A stretch of 19,235 bases of DNA from an uncultured Oscillospiraceae bacterium (GCA_934597125.1 CAKTQM010000031.1:1-19235); one strand, 5' to 3'; counted from the first letter of the stretch, positions 6,326 through 14,307 are shown. The notes: a model not told the origin generated them from the letters alone. A program made the numbers and translations.

Positions 6326-7060
6326 TCACTTCCCACCAATTGTAAACTTCAATCCCATATAATCCGGACAGTACAACCGGCCCACATGAAGCACTCGGCC
6401 ATCCGCATAACGGTTTGCCATAAACGCCTTTAAGATCGGCGCGCCCTGGGCGATCTTCAAATAGCCCGCCACCGCCTGGGAAGCCGTTGCCGCCTGAATA
6501 TCCAGATCCGCGGACACCGGCTTTTCCCCCAGAACTTCCGCTAAAAAGGCATACAGGGAGATCCGGCTGAAATCGGTATCCTTGACTTGCTCCCAGACGG
6601 ACTTGTCAATATAGGATTCATCCAATACCAGTGGTTGTCCATCCAGGAAACGCACACGTGTCAGCTTTACCGTCAGCGTTCGCTCGTCCAAATTCATCAT
6701 TTTACAGATGGACTTCGGCGGAAAGACCAGTGCGTTTTCCACTACGACCGAGACCAGTTCTCCATTTTCGCTGAATTCGTCAAAGAAGCCGGTGATCACG
6801 TTGGGATGGAAGGTTCTCTCCACCATTTTTTCCGCCACAAACGTACCGTAACCGCGGCGGCGCAGCAACACCCGCTCACGCAGCATATCGTTCAGCGCCT
6901 GACGCACGGTCATCCGGCTGACGTTGTAGGTGGCGGCCAACTCGATCTCGGATGGGATGCGGTCTCCCGGCTTCAGTTCGCGATTGTTAATCTTCTGTAT
7001 AATGTCATCGCAAATTTGCTTGTACAGGGGGATGTCGCTTTCTCTACTAATAAAATTCAT
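6326..7060 (-). CDS. GntR-family transcriptional regulator with UTRA ligand domain (HutC subfamily)
   Basis: A 244-residue repressor-type protein. The N-terminal winged helix is at residues ~8-75, with PLYKQICDDIIQKI, GDRIPSEIELA, VSRMTVRQAL and the wing RRRGYGTFV. A UTRA small-molecule domain runs from ~95 to 240 (TVKLTRVRFLDGQPLVLDESYI, ASQAVAGYLKI, PDYMGLKFTI). HutC-type regulators bind sugars or sugar phosphates in the UTRA domain. The start at 7060 has GGAGG six bases upstream; upstream in-frame extensions enter the kinase gene and lack a site. It is embedded in the operon between the kinase and the hydrolase, so it is probably autoregulated with it. The TAGAC-N-GTCTA palindrome at 13263-13273 is the candidate operator. 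Confidence 0.92.
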   Translation of the reverse strand: MNFISRESDIPLYKQICDDIIQKINNRELKPGDRIPSEIELAATYNVSRMTVRQALNDMLRERVLLRRRGYGTFVAEKMVERTFHPNVITGFFDEFSENGELVSVVVENALVFPPKSICKMMNLDERTLTVKLTRVRFLDGQPLVLDESYIDKSVWEQVKDTDFSRISLYAFLAEVLGEKPVSADLDIQAATASQAVAGYLKIAQGAPILKAFMANRYADGRVLHVGRLYCPDYMGLKFTIGGK

Positions 7061-7082
7061 CGTTGTCCTCCATTCCAGTTCG

Positions 7083-8615
7083 TCAATCGCTGTATAATGC
7101 TCTTCGCTGTTCCCAGGAGGGCTGCATATCCCTCCGAATGGCGAAGTAGAGTTCGTATAAACGGTCATACCGCGCTTTCCGCTCCGGCCTTGGCATATAA
7201 ATTTTGGAAAAACGCACCATATGAGAAATTGCCTCACGGTAGCCGGAATACATCTTGATCCCCACTGCCGCGGCGATGCCGCTCCCCAGCGCCGTCGCCT
7301 CTTGCTCCTCCTGCACCCGAATGGGCACCTGACAGATATCGGCCAGGATCTGGCACAAAATGCCGCTTTTGCTGCCGCCGCCTGTTACGGCAATATCCAG
7401 CAGCTTTACCGGAACAGCCGCGTAGCAGTCCCGCATGGCAAAGCCGATTCCTTCATAAATGGCACGCAGCATGTCCTGCCGTGTGTTGTGCAGCCCCACA
7501 CCGGTAAACTGCGCTCTGGCGCCGATACTGAGAAAGGGTGCCGTCACGCCGCAGGAATTGATATACGGATGGTACATCACCCCGTTGCTTCCCGGCGCCA
7601 CCGAATCCACCAGCCGGTCAATATGGGAAAAGATCGCGCTTCCCAATCTCGCCTTTTCTTCTGCAAAAAAAGTGTCAATAAACCACTGATAGTTGATGGC
7701 CGCGCCGCCGGTGTTATTCACCATGCGAAGCATCTGTCCTTCCACATACGCGCAGGTCATGCCTGCGCCATAGGGCTGCGGCTGGGGCTGGTCGATGATC
7801 AGGCCGTTCAGAAAAGTCGTTCCCAATACCGATGAACCGTGCCCCGCAGAAAGAGCGCCCGTTCCCAGCACGCCGCTGGGCATATCGCCCAGCCCGACGA
7901 TCACGGGGATTCCGGCGTCCAATCCCATCTCCCGCGCCACCTCCGGCAGCAGACCGCCCGCGATTTTCTCCGGCTCTGCTACCGGCGGCAGAAGATGCTT
8001 GTAATCGGTCACATCAAAAAGCCGCAGCACCTCATCCGAGTATCCTCTGGCCCGCACATCCCCCGGCGAAAGCACCGCTTCCGTCACATCGGTGCCCAGC
8101 GTTCCGGTCAGCCTGAAGCGCAGGTAGTCCTTCATATTCAACAGGATCTTTGCTCTGTCCAGTAATGCCCTGTCATTTTTCTTCCACCAGCTCAGCAACG
8201 GGATCGGCCAGCCGGTTAGAATCTGCGAACCGGAAACGGCAAAACTTTTTTCCAGCACGCCGCCGCGTTCCCAGTCCTCTACCAGCTTTTTCGTACGGGA
8301 ATCATTCCAAAGGACAGCCGGGCCGATGGGGTCATTATGCGCATCCAGAAAGATTGTTCCGGACATATAGGCGGTGATCGCCACACCCACTACCCGCATT
8401 TCCGGCGAAAGTGCTCTTTCCACCAGCGTCCTGACTGCGTCCACCAGATGACAATAGGTCTCATCCAGATCCGCCTCCAGCCAATCCGGCCGCGGCGACA
8501 CAATGGTACATTTCCGCCGCTCCATACCGTGGGAGCGTCCCTCTTTGTCAAACAGGATGACTTTTAACTCAGATGTTCCGCGGTCTACACAAAGAATCAG
8601 GTCTTTCGACGCCAT
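7083..8615 (-). CDS. FGGY-family carbohydrate kinase
   Basis: An ATP-dependent sugar or polyol kinase of 510 residues. FGGY landmarks include the N-terminal phosphate loop DRGTSELKVILFD (residues 11-23), AVLWNDSRT, a central GLGDMPSGVLGTGAL with the likely catalytic aspartate, HPYINSCGVTAPF, ARAQFTGVGL, LRAIYEGIGFAMRD and the C-terminal VTGGGSKSG and EATALGSGIAA. The HPYI...APF and ARAQF features remind me more of erythritol- or L-xylulose-type kinases than of AraB, GlpK or XylB. This is a judgement from memory, so the substrate stays open. AGGAGG seven bases before ATG overlaps the stop of the upstream permease gene (TAGGAGG). It should trap the sugar imported by the adjacent transporter. 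Confidence 0.9.
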   Translation of the reverse strand: MASKDLILCVDRGTSELKVILFDKEGRSHGMERRKCTIVSPRPDWLEADLDETYCHLVDAVRTLVERALSPEMRVVGVAITAYMSGTIFLDAHNDPIGPAVLWNDSRTKKLVEDWERGGVLEKSFAVSGSQILTGWPIPLLSWWKKNDRALLDRAKILLNMKDYLRFRLTGTLGTDVTEAVLSPGDVRARGYSDEVLRLFDVTDYKHLLPPVAEPEKIAGGLLPEVAREMGLDAGIPVIVGLGDMPSGVLGTGALSAGHGSSVLGTTFLNGLIIDQPQPQPYGAGMTCAYVEGQMLRMVNNTGGAAINYQWFIDTFFAEEKARLGSAIFSHIDRLVDSVAPGSNGVMYHPYINSCGVTAPFLSIGARAQFTGVGLHNTRQDMLRAIYEGIGFAMRDCYAAVPVKLLDIAVTGGGSKSGILCQILADICQVPIRVQEEQEATALGSGIAAAVGIKMYSGYREAISHMVRFSKIYMPRPERKARYDRLYELYFAIRRDMQPSWEQRRALYSD

Positions 8616-8626
8616 ACCCCTGCCTC

Positions 8627-9607
8627 CTATGCCTTCTTCTTTTTCTTATGAATATCCGCATTGTTTACCACAATAAAGATCAGGACAATGATACCTTCGA
8701 TCACCTGACGGGCCGCCTCAGACATCTGCAGCACAGTCAGCAGGCTGACGGTGTTGCACAGGATAAACGCACCGATCATGGTTCGTACCACATTGCCTTT
8801 GCCGCCCAGCGGAGAGGTACCGCCCAGCAGCACAGCGGCAATACTGGGCAGCAAATAGCTGTCCCCGATCCGCACGGCCGCAGTACCAGTATACCCCACA
8901 AGCATAATTCCCGTCAAACCCGTAATTGCTGCCGCCAAAGTGTAAACTTTAATGGTAACGCCTGCATTGCTGATACCGGACATCAATCCCACCAGCGGAC
9001 TGGAGCCAAGAAAGAATATCTCGCGCCCCAGCTTCGTCTTGTACAGCAGCCACATTATCAGCGCGCCGCACACCAGCATCACCAGAATACCTCCGGTAAC
9101 AGGGCCGATCACCCCCTGATTGACCCACGTGCTCAGCCCCTCTGTCGAAATGGCAATGGGCTTTCCGTTGGTAGCCACCAGCGTAGTGCCTCTTAAAACG
9201 TATTGCATTGCCACCGTCATCACCAGCGGCGGGATCCGCAAAAACGAAATACCCAATCCGTTCAGCACACCCACAACGGCACTGGCCGCAATCACAAGCA
9301 GCACACTAATGCCAAAGGGAACGCTTTTGTCTACCAGCGTACACAGCAAAATACCCGCTGCACTCAGCAGACTTGCCACGGACAGATCAATGCCCGCGAT
9401 GAGAAAAACCAGCGTCTGCCCCATGGCCGCCATTGCCATAAAACTGGAAATATGCGCAATAGCGATAAATTTGGTGGCCGATGTCAGATAGGAGATCAAA
9501 TAGAATATGGCCGCCACAGCCAGCAGCGCGATAATCTGTTTATTGGCCGCAATCACATTCCCCGCCGTTTTCTCCAGTCGTCCGGCTGTGATGCTTTCCC
9601 TCCGCAT
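8627..9607 (-). CDS. Sugar ABC transporter permease, RbsC-like (second of two)
   Basis: An integral membrane subunit of a carbohydrate-uptake-2 (ribose/galactose type) importer. The 326 residues have eight to ten hydrophobic segments. Family motifs are MGQTLVFLIAGIDLSVASLLS near residue 62, IPPLVMTVAMQYVLRG near 125, the coupling region TKLGREIFFLGSSPLVGLMSGI near 190 and IAAVLLGGTSPLGGKGNV near 256. It ends in a lysine cluster (HKKKKKA). It follows the other permease with one base between stop and start, preceded by a GGGGG-type site. Two different permeases imply a heterodimeric channel. Confidence 0.93.
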   Translation of the reverse strand: MRRESITAGRLEKTAGNVIAANKQIIALLAVAAIFYLISYLTSATKFIAIAHISSFMAMAAMGQTLVFLIAGIDLSVASLLSAAGILLCTLVDKSVPFGISVLLVIAASAVVGVLNGLGISFLRIPPLVMTVAMQYVLRGTTLVATNGKPIAISTEGLSTWVNQGVIGPVTGGILVMLVCGALIMWLLYKTKLGREIFFLGSSPLVGLMSGISNAGVTIKVYTLAAAITGLTGIMLVGYTGTAAVRIGDSYLLPSIAAVLLGGTSPLGGKGNVVRTMIGAFILCNTVSLLTVLQMSEAARQVIEGIIVLIFIVVNNADIHKKKKKA

Positions 9608-9608
9608 A

Positions 9609-10553
9609 TCACCGCGCCCCCTTTCTCCAATTATTTACCACCACAGAGATCACCAGGATCACTCCCTGCACAAAATAAGTGTAGAAGCCGGTGATATTCA
9701 GATAGAACAGCACATTAACCAGAATCCCCACGACCACGGCGCCGGCAATGGTGCCGGCGAGCTTGCCCTCACCGCCATTGAAGGTAACACCGCCCAGCAC
9801 CGCCGCCGTGACGGCGTTAATAGTCATGTCGTTGGCAATACGGGGGTCGCCGGACATTGTTCTGGCACACAGCATCAATCCGGCCAGTGCCGCCAAAACA
9901 CCGCTGATAAAGAATGCCGCCACATAGCCCCACGTCACGTTCAGTCCGCTGGAAAAAGCCGCGTTCCGGTTCTGGCCCACCGCGTAGATCAGCAATCCCA
10001 CTGAGGAACGCCGTATCATATACCACAGTGCCACAAACACCGCGCATACCAGAAACGCCACTGAAACCGGCCCGATCCGCCCTGTCAGGAAAGATGCGAT
10101 ACCCGGTGAAATATAGCCGCCCGGCGTCGGCAGAATGCCCAGTGCCAGCCCCTCAAACACGAAGGAGGTCGCCAGCGTAACCACAATGGTCGGCAGCTTG
10201 AAATGTCCGATCACGTATCCCACACAGGCATCCATGATGCCCACAAGCAGGATCACGGCAATAATGCGCGGTATATTGGTCAGGTCGCTTTCCACCATTA
10301 TTTTGGCAAAAAAGCAGGTGGAAAGGCTCACCAGCCCGCCCAATGCGAAGTCCATACCACCAATCAGCATGACACACATCTGCGCCATACTGATAAAAAT
10401 ATACGGTGCCAGTTGATTAAACGTGCGGGTCAAGGTCGCCACCGCAAAGAAGTTCGGCTGTTTCCATACGTTAATCCCGATCATCAGCAGCATCACAATG
10501 TAAATCGGGATCAATTCGCCGTATCGTTTGAGAAATAAACTTCTCTTTTCCAT
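9609..10553 (-). CDS. Sugar ABC transporter permease, RbsC-like (first of two)
   Basis: A membrane subunit pairing with the gene at 8627-9607. It has 314 residues with multiple hydrophobic helices. Motifs include MAQMCVMLIGGMDFALGGLVSLS near residue 56, LPTIVVTLATSFVFEGLALG near 119, the coupling helix VGLLIYAVGQNRNAAFSSG near 184 and VTAAVLGGVTFNGGEGKLAGT near 244. The start is three bases after the ATPase stop with GGGGAG upstream, so the genes are translationally linked. It is as divergent from its partner permease as expected for a heteromeric RbsC pair. Confidence 0.93.
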   Translation of the reverse strand: MEKRSLFLKRYGELIPIYIVMLLMIGINVWKQPNFFAVATLTRTFNQLAPYIFISMAQMCVMLIGGMDFALGGLVSLSTCFFAKIMVESDLTNIPRIIAVILLVGIMDACVGYVIGHFKLPTIVVTLATSFVFEGLALGILPTPGGYISPGIASFLTGRIGPVSVAFLVCAVFVALWYMIRRSSVGLLIYAVGQNRNAAFSSGLNVTWGYVAAFFISGVLAALAGLMLCARTMSGDPRIANDMTINAVTAAVLGGVTFNGGEGKLAGTIAGAVVVGILVNVLFYLNITGFYTYFVQGVILVISVVVNNWRKGAR

Positions 10554-10556
10554 GGC

Positions 10557-12071
10557 TTACTCCCCTTTCAGACCCATTATCGCGTAGGTCACTTTCTCCT
10601 CATTGATGTCCGCCCCCTTCAGTTCGGCATGGACACGTCCCTCGTAAAAAATATAGATGCGGTCGCTAATCCCCATCAATTCCATGATCTCGGTGGATAC
10701 CAGCAGCACCGCCACGCCCTGCGCCACCAGTTCCCGCAGGAACAGATAGATCTCGTGCTTTGTGGCCACATCCACGCCACGGGTGGGCTCATCCATCAAA
10801 AGCACCTTAAACCCGCTCTTGAGCCACTTGCCAATCACGATCTTCTGCTGGTTGCCGCCGCTAAGCCGGCCGGCCAGCTGGCGGTACTGCCGCTGGTCGA
10901 TCCGCAGCCTGTCCCGCACTTCATTCTGCATTGCCTTTTCGCGGCGCAGATTGATGCGTCCCATAAACCCGCTGAGATCCCGCAGCGCGGAAATTGTCAG
11001 ATTCTCCTCGATCGGCAGCGTCAGAACCAGGCCCTCGGTCTTTCTGTCCGGCGGCACATACGCAAAACCGGAGCGAATCGCTTTTTGCACATTCTTCGCT
11101 TCATATGCGTTTCCGTCAATGGTGATCTCTCCGCCAGTGACACTTTCCAAGCCAAACAATGTCCGCAGCAGCTCCTCCTGCCCGTGTCCCCGCAGTCCGC
11201 CCAGTCCGATGATTTCACCAGGCCGCACCTCAATAGATACATCGTGTATTTTTTTGGTGGAAAGGCCCCGCGTAGTCAGTATCGGCGGTCTCATCTCATT
11301 CACGTTCTTTTCCGGATAGATAGTTTCCACCGTATACCCCATCATGCAGTTCACCAGGTCATTCTCTGTGACCGCCTCCAGTTGATCGTAGAATCCCACT
11401 GTGGCGCCGTCCTTTATGACCATTACTTCGTCCGCGATCTCAAAGATCTCCGGCATGCGGTGCGATACAAAAATGATGGCCGTTCCCTCCGCCAAAAGCT
11501 CACGGCAGAAGGTAAACAGCTTTTGCACCTGTACGGTGTCCAGCGCGGAGGTCGCCTCATCCAGGATCAGCAGCTTGGGCTTCCACGCCGCCGCTTTGGC
11601 GATCTCCACAATTTGTTGCTGCGCCATAGTCAATTCGCCCACCAGCGTATTCAGATCCAGCTGCACGCCCAGCTTTTCCAGCAGCCGCCCGCTCTCTGCC
11701 CGCATGGTAGCGCGATCCAGCCGCATGCCGCGCGTGGTGGCGGAATTCCCCGCAAACACATTTTCATAAACGGGGAGGTTATGAAAAAGCGTCAGCTCCT
11801 GATGCACCACCGCAATGCCGTTCTGCAGCGCCTTTTTCGGCGTCGCCCACGCGATCTCCTTTCCCTCATAGTATAATTCTCCGCTGTCCGCCTGCAAAGA
11901 CCCGCTGAGAATGTTGATCAGTGTGGACTTGCCCGCGCCGTTTTCGCCTACCAGCGCCAGCACACGCCCTTTTTTGATATTGATGGAAATATGCTTCAAA
12001 ACATCCAGTCCGCCGAAAGACTTTACGATCTCCTTCGCCGAAAGGACAGTATTTTCAAATTCAGTGCACAT
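10557..12071 (-). CDS. Sugar ABC transporter ATPase with two nucleotide-binding domains (RbsA/MglA/XylG-like)
   Basis: A 504-residue double ATPase energising the importer. First domain: Walker A GENGAGKST at residues 42-50, signature LTMAQQQIVEIAKA, Walker B LLILDEATSALD, and SHRMPEIFEIAD. Second domain: degenerate P-loop region GLRGHGQEELLRTLFG, canonical signature LSGGNQQKIVIGKW, and Walker B VLLMDEPTRGVDVATK. Such asymmetry is normal for the CUT2 class. The start MCTEFENTV at 12071 has GGGAGA nine bases upstream. A longer in-frame start at 12134 would add 21 unlikely residues encoded inside a stem-loop and is rejected. The C-terminus ends just before the first permease. Confidence 0.95.
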   Translation of the reverse strand: MCTEFENTVLSAKEIVKSFGGLDVLKHISINIKKGRVLALVGENGAGKSTLINILSGSLQADSGELYYEGKEIAWATPKKALQNGIAVVHQELTLFHNLPVYENVFAGNSATTRGMRLDRATMRAESGRLLEKLGVQLDLNTLVGELTMAQQQIVEIAKAAAWKPKLLILDEATSALDTVQVQKLFTFCRELLAEGTAIIFVSHRMPEIFEIADEVMVIKDGATVGFYDQLEAVTENDLVNCMMGYTVETIYPEKNVNEMRPPILTTRGLSTKKIHDVSIEVRPGEIIGLGGLRGHGQEELLRTLFGLESVTGGEITIDGNAYEAKNVQKAIRSGFAYVPPDRKTEGLVLTLPIEENLTISALRDLSGFMGRINLRREKAMQNEVRDRLRIDQRQYRQLAGRLSGGNQQKIVIGKWLKSGFKVLLMDEPTRGVDVATKHEIYLFLRELVAQGVAVLLVSTEIMELMGISDRIYIFYEGRVHAELKGADINEEKVTYAIMGLKGE

Positions 12072-12105
12072 TGTATGGCTCTCCCTGTCGCTTGTTGTGA
12101 AATCC

Positions 12106-12147
12106 GCTTCGCTGCCCGATACCCCGTTGGGCACCGGACAGCGAAGC
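12106..12147 (-). promoter_or_regulatory. Intercistronic stem-loop between binding-protein and ATPase genes
   Basis: A 9-bp perfect inverted repeat (GCTTCGCTG at 12106-12114 and CAGCGAAGC at 12139-12147), extended by two further pairs past a bulge, in the 117-base gap. No T-run follows on the minus strand, so it is not a strong terminator. Such structures often stabilise the upstream mRNA, giving more binding protein than membrane subunits; this is inferred. Confidence 0.5.
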
Positions 12148-12188
12148 AGAGGTGAGCAAAGTGTCCCTTGAGTCGAGCGTACTTGTGG

Positions 12189-13217
12189 TTACTTGGTGAA
12201 GATCGCTGCCATATCCTCGGCAGAAATGGTGTCAAACGCAAAGACCTCGTCAGACTTGGAGGTATCGGCCCAATCGGCGATATTGTCATTCGTCATAACA
12301 GGCATATCCAGCGCAATGTCATTGGCGACAGTCTCGCCGTTCAGGATCCGCATTGCCGCCTCCAGCGCAACGGCGCCGATATATACAGGACACACAGGCG
12401 CGCAGCCGGACAGGCCGTTATCAATCTCGGCATACCACTTGTTCACAAAGCCGTAGGAAGCTTCGCCGGAGACGGGGATCATCTTCATGTTGTTCTTCTC
12501 CAGCACGTTGATCACACCCACACCGCAGGGGCCGCCGTCCGCCCAGACCGCATCAATTTCAGGGAATGCCGTGATCCACGCCTGCATCTTTTCCTCAGCA
12601 GGAGACTGCTCCCACTCAGCCGGAGCCTCCGCCAGAATGTTAATGCCGGAATTTTCGGCAAAGACCTCCTGGGCACCGGCCCAGCGGTCGGCGGCGATCT
12701 GATTGCCGGACAGGCCCGTCAGGCAGACAATGTCGCCGCTGCCGCCCAGCGCCTCAACGATAAAGCGCGCCATAATACGGCCCCACTCGGTCTGGTCAAC
12801 AAACACGCGGGTATTGACGCAGGAAGGATCGTCCACTGTGCAGTTGTAGTTGACCACCACGATACCGGCTTCCTTAGCCTGCTTCAGCGTCGGATTCAAT
12901 CCGGTGGAGGAGCTTGCATCCACCAGAAGAATGTCTACCTTCTGGTCAATAAAATTCTCGATCTGCGTGATCTGGGTAGCCGTGTTGTTGTCGGCATTGG
13001 CTACCGTCAGCTCTACCGCGCCGTCATAGCCGGCAACGGCTGCCTTTAATGTGTCAATGGTCTGGATCTGCCAGGGGATCGCCAGACTAAAGGTGGACAG
13101 AGCGACCTGGATCGTCTCTTTTTCCTCATTGTCTTTGGGCTCAGCGGTTCCATTGCCGCAGGCAACCAAAGAAAGCGCCATAACAAGCGCGAGGATCGCT
13201 GCAATGACTTTCTTCAT
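12189..13217 (-). CDS. Sugar ABC transporter substrate-binding lipoprotein (RbsB-like, periplasmic-binding type 1)
   Basis: The extracellular receptor of the importer, 342 residues. It has a lipoprotein signal peptide MKKVIAAILALVMALSLVAC with the modified cysteine at residue 20, then an acidic linker (EPKDNEEKETI) and a two-lobed type 1 binding domain. RbsB-like features are FIDQKVDILLVDASSSTGLNPTL, the AGIVVVNYN strand, GSGDIVCLTGLSGN and AVWADGG. Two cysteines close together (NCTVDDPSC) are unusual and could form a disulphide. The start at 13217 has AAGGAG nine bases upstream; the longer frame would add 20 residues before the signal peptide. It is the first gene of the operon and should be the most abundant product. 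Ligand identity cannot be read by eye. Confidence 0.94.
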   Translation of the reverse strand: MKKVIAAILALVMALSLVACGNGTAEPKDNEEKETIQVALSTFSLAIPWQIQTIDTLKAAVAGYDGAVELTVANADNNTATQITQIENFIDQKVDILLVDASSSTGLNPTLKQAKEAGIVVVNYNCTVDDPSCVNTRVFVDQTEWGRIMARFIVEALGGSGDIVCLTGLSGNQIAADRWAGAQEVFAENSGINILAEAPAEWEQSPAEEKMQAWITAFPEIDAVWADGGPCGVGVINVLEKNNMKMIPVSGEASYGFVNKWYAEIDNGLSGCAPVCPVYIGAVALEAAMRILNGETVANDIALDMPVMTNDNIADWADTSKSDEVFAFDTISAEDMAAIFTK

Positions 13218-13258
13218 TTTCTTTTCTCCTTCAAAATTTTTCAGAGGCGCAGCCTCTT

Positions 13259-13287
13259 TGTATAGACAGTCTAACACATCAGCCCAA
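13259..13287 (-). promoter_or_regulatory. Promoter of the sugar operon
   Basis: On the minus strand TTGGGC (13282-13287), a 17-base spacer and TATACA (13259-13264), about 42 bases before the binding-protein start codon. The -35 matches only partly, as expected for an activated or tightly repressed promoter. Confidence 0.5.
13263..13273. promoter_or_regulatory. Palindromic operator candidate for the GntR/UTRA regulator
   Basis: TAGACAGTCTA is a perfect 5-1-5 inverted repeat that overlaps the -10 and spacer of the operon promoter. HutC-type regulators such as DasR and YvoA bind sites built on a TAGAC core, so the operon's own GntR protein is the likely ligand. No second copy was found upstream of other genes here. 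Confidence 0.55.
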
Positions 13288-13297
13288 GCGTTTGCAA
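13283..13297 (-). promoter_or_regulatory. CcpA cre-like site
   Basis: TTGCAAACGCTTGGG on the minus strand keeps the TGNAANCGNW core of catabolite-responsive elements and deviates only at the last two positions. It overlaps the -35, a location suited to glucose repression by CcpA. The presence of CcpA in this organism is assumed. Confidence 0.45.
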
Positions 13298-13529
13298 GGG
13301 GCAGTTGTTTTTTTGTATGATGTGATAATTTTCCCCTTCAAAACTCACGGTTTTGCACAGAACGGCTTTCCGCTAAAAATCCACCGTTCGTCTAACATGT
13401 AAAACAGCACCATACGCTCTCTTGCTCTCCGCTCCCGTTTGTCGATCCATAAAAGCGAATTAAACGCACCGTTCCACGCAGCATCACTTCATTTTTGATG
13501 GCCGACTGCCGTTTCTCCGTTCCTCCCCC
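13298..13529. other. Divergent intergenic spacer, no gene seen
   Basis: About 230 bases separate the sugar-operon control region from the TetR promoter. I see no convincing ORF with a ribosome binding site, no strong hairpin with T-run and no repeat. A short AAAAC/GTTTT inverted repeat near 13340 is too weak to call. Confidence 0.5.
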
Positions 13530-13576
13530 TTGACAAGTAACCATTCGATAACTATAATAAGGCTACCGAACGGTTA
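13530..13576 (+). promoter_or_regulatory. Consensus promoter with paired TetR operators
   Basis: TTGACA (13530-13535), a 17-base spacer and TATAAT (13553-13558) match consensus fully. A 13-base motif TAACCRTTCGRTA occurs twice in opposite orientation: at 13538-13550 in the spacer, and at 13564-13576 (reverse strand) over the expected start of transcription. Centres are 26 bases apart. Viewed together the arms form a 12-bp inverted repeat with one mismatch. The adjacent TetR protein is the obvious binder, giving autorepression. Confidence 0.8.
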
Positions 13577-13597
13577 CTATCGAAAAGGAGGCCGGTC

Positions 13598-14248
13598 ATG
13601 GCCGGAGACACAAAGGAACGAATCCTGGAGACCGCACTGGGGCTGTTTGCCCGCAGCGGATATCTGGGCACCTCCATGAACGACATCGCAAACCAACTGG
13701 GGATCACCAAAGCCGCTTTGTATAAACATTACGCCAGCAAGCAGGAAATTCTGGATCGGATCATCGCGCGCATGCGCCAAATGGACTATGCGCGGGCAGA
13801 GGCCTATGACATGCCGGAAACAGAGCCGGACGGCTTTGCCGAGGCCTATCTGCGCACCCCCCTTGACCGGATCCACGCATACAGCGTGGCGCAGTTCGAC
13901 CACTGGACAAAGGAGCCGTTTTCCGCAAATTTTCGAAAAATGCTGACCCTGGAGCAGTACCGCGATCCGGTGTTGGCACAGCTTTACCACGACTATCTTG
14001 CCACGGGGCCCACGCAATACATGGCGGCGATCTTCCGCAAGCTGACAGACTCCGACGACGCCGCTATGCAGCTGGCTCTGGAGTTTTACGGCCCCATGTA
14101 TCTGCTGTACAGCGTCTATGACGGCGCGGAGGACAAAAGCGCCGTCGCTCCCCTGCTGGACGCCCACATTGACCGCTTTATCCGCCGGATTGAAGCTGAC
14201 CGCGCCGATGTGCAACATTCTGACGGACTCAAGCGTTTATCAAAGTAG
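13598..14248 (+). CDS. TetR/AcrR-family transcriptional regulator
   Basis: A 216-residue repressor. The N-terminal TetR DNA-binding domain covers residues ~5-50 (TKERILETALGLFARSGYLGTSMNDIA, then the recognition helix GITKAALYKHYASKQEIL). The rest is an all-helical ligand/dimer domain without a recognisable ligand signature. AAGGAGG lies seven bases before ATG. The promoter carries two inverted operator copies, indicating autoregulation. The gene is followed by a short ORF and a CatA-like acetyltransferase on the same strand, with no terminator between, so these are probably co-regulated. The inducing ligand is unknown. Confidence 0.93.
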   Translation: MAGDTKERILETALGLFARSGYLGTSMNDIANQLGITKAALYKHYASKQEILDRIIARMRQMDYARAEAYDMPETEPDGFAEAYLRTPLDRIHAYSVAQFDHWTKEPFSANFRKMLTLEQYRDPVLAQLYHDYLATGPTQYMAAIFRKLTDSDDAAMQLALEFYGPMYLLYSVYDGAEDKSAVAPLLDAHIDRFIRRIEADRADVQHSDGLKRLSK

Positions 14249-14307
14249 CAGTCAATAAAAACGCGGTAGAACTCGCCTATTGCGTGGAAAGGAAGTGTGA
14301 AAGTACC

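Noticed and set aside
8627..8650. Poly-lysine tract at the permease C-terminus as a frameshift site
   Set aside because: The codons alternate AAG/AAA and the frame ends normally with the kinase ribosome binding site overlapping the stop. Basic tails are common in permeases.
10629..11876. Long plus-strand open frame opposite the ABC ATPase
   Set aside because: Antisense shadow of a gene with Walker and signature motifs; low-complexity His/Gln-rich product.
12072..12134. 21-residue N-terminal extension of the ABC ATPase
   Set aside because: Encoded within the stem-loop region, without ribosome binding site or homology; the start at 12071 has a suitable site.
12168..13049. Plus-strand open frame opposite the sugar-binding protein
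   Set aside because: Shadow frame with no ribosome binding site and no domain; the minus strand has a lipoprotein signal and binding-protein motifs.
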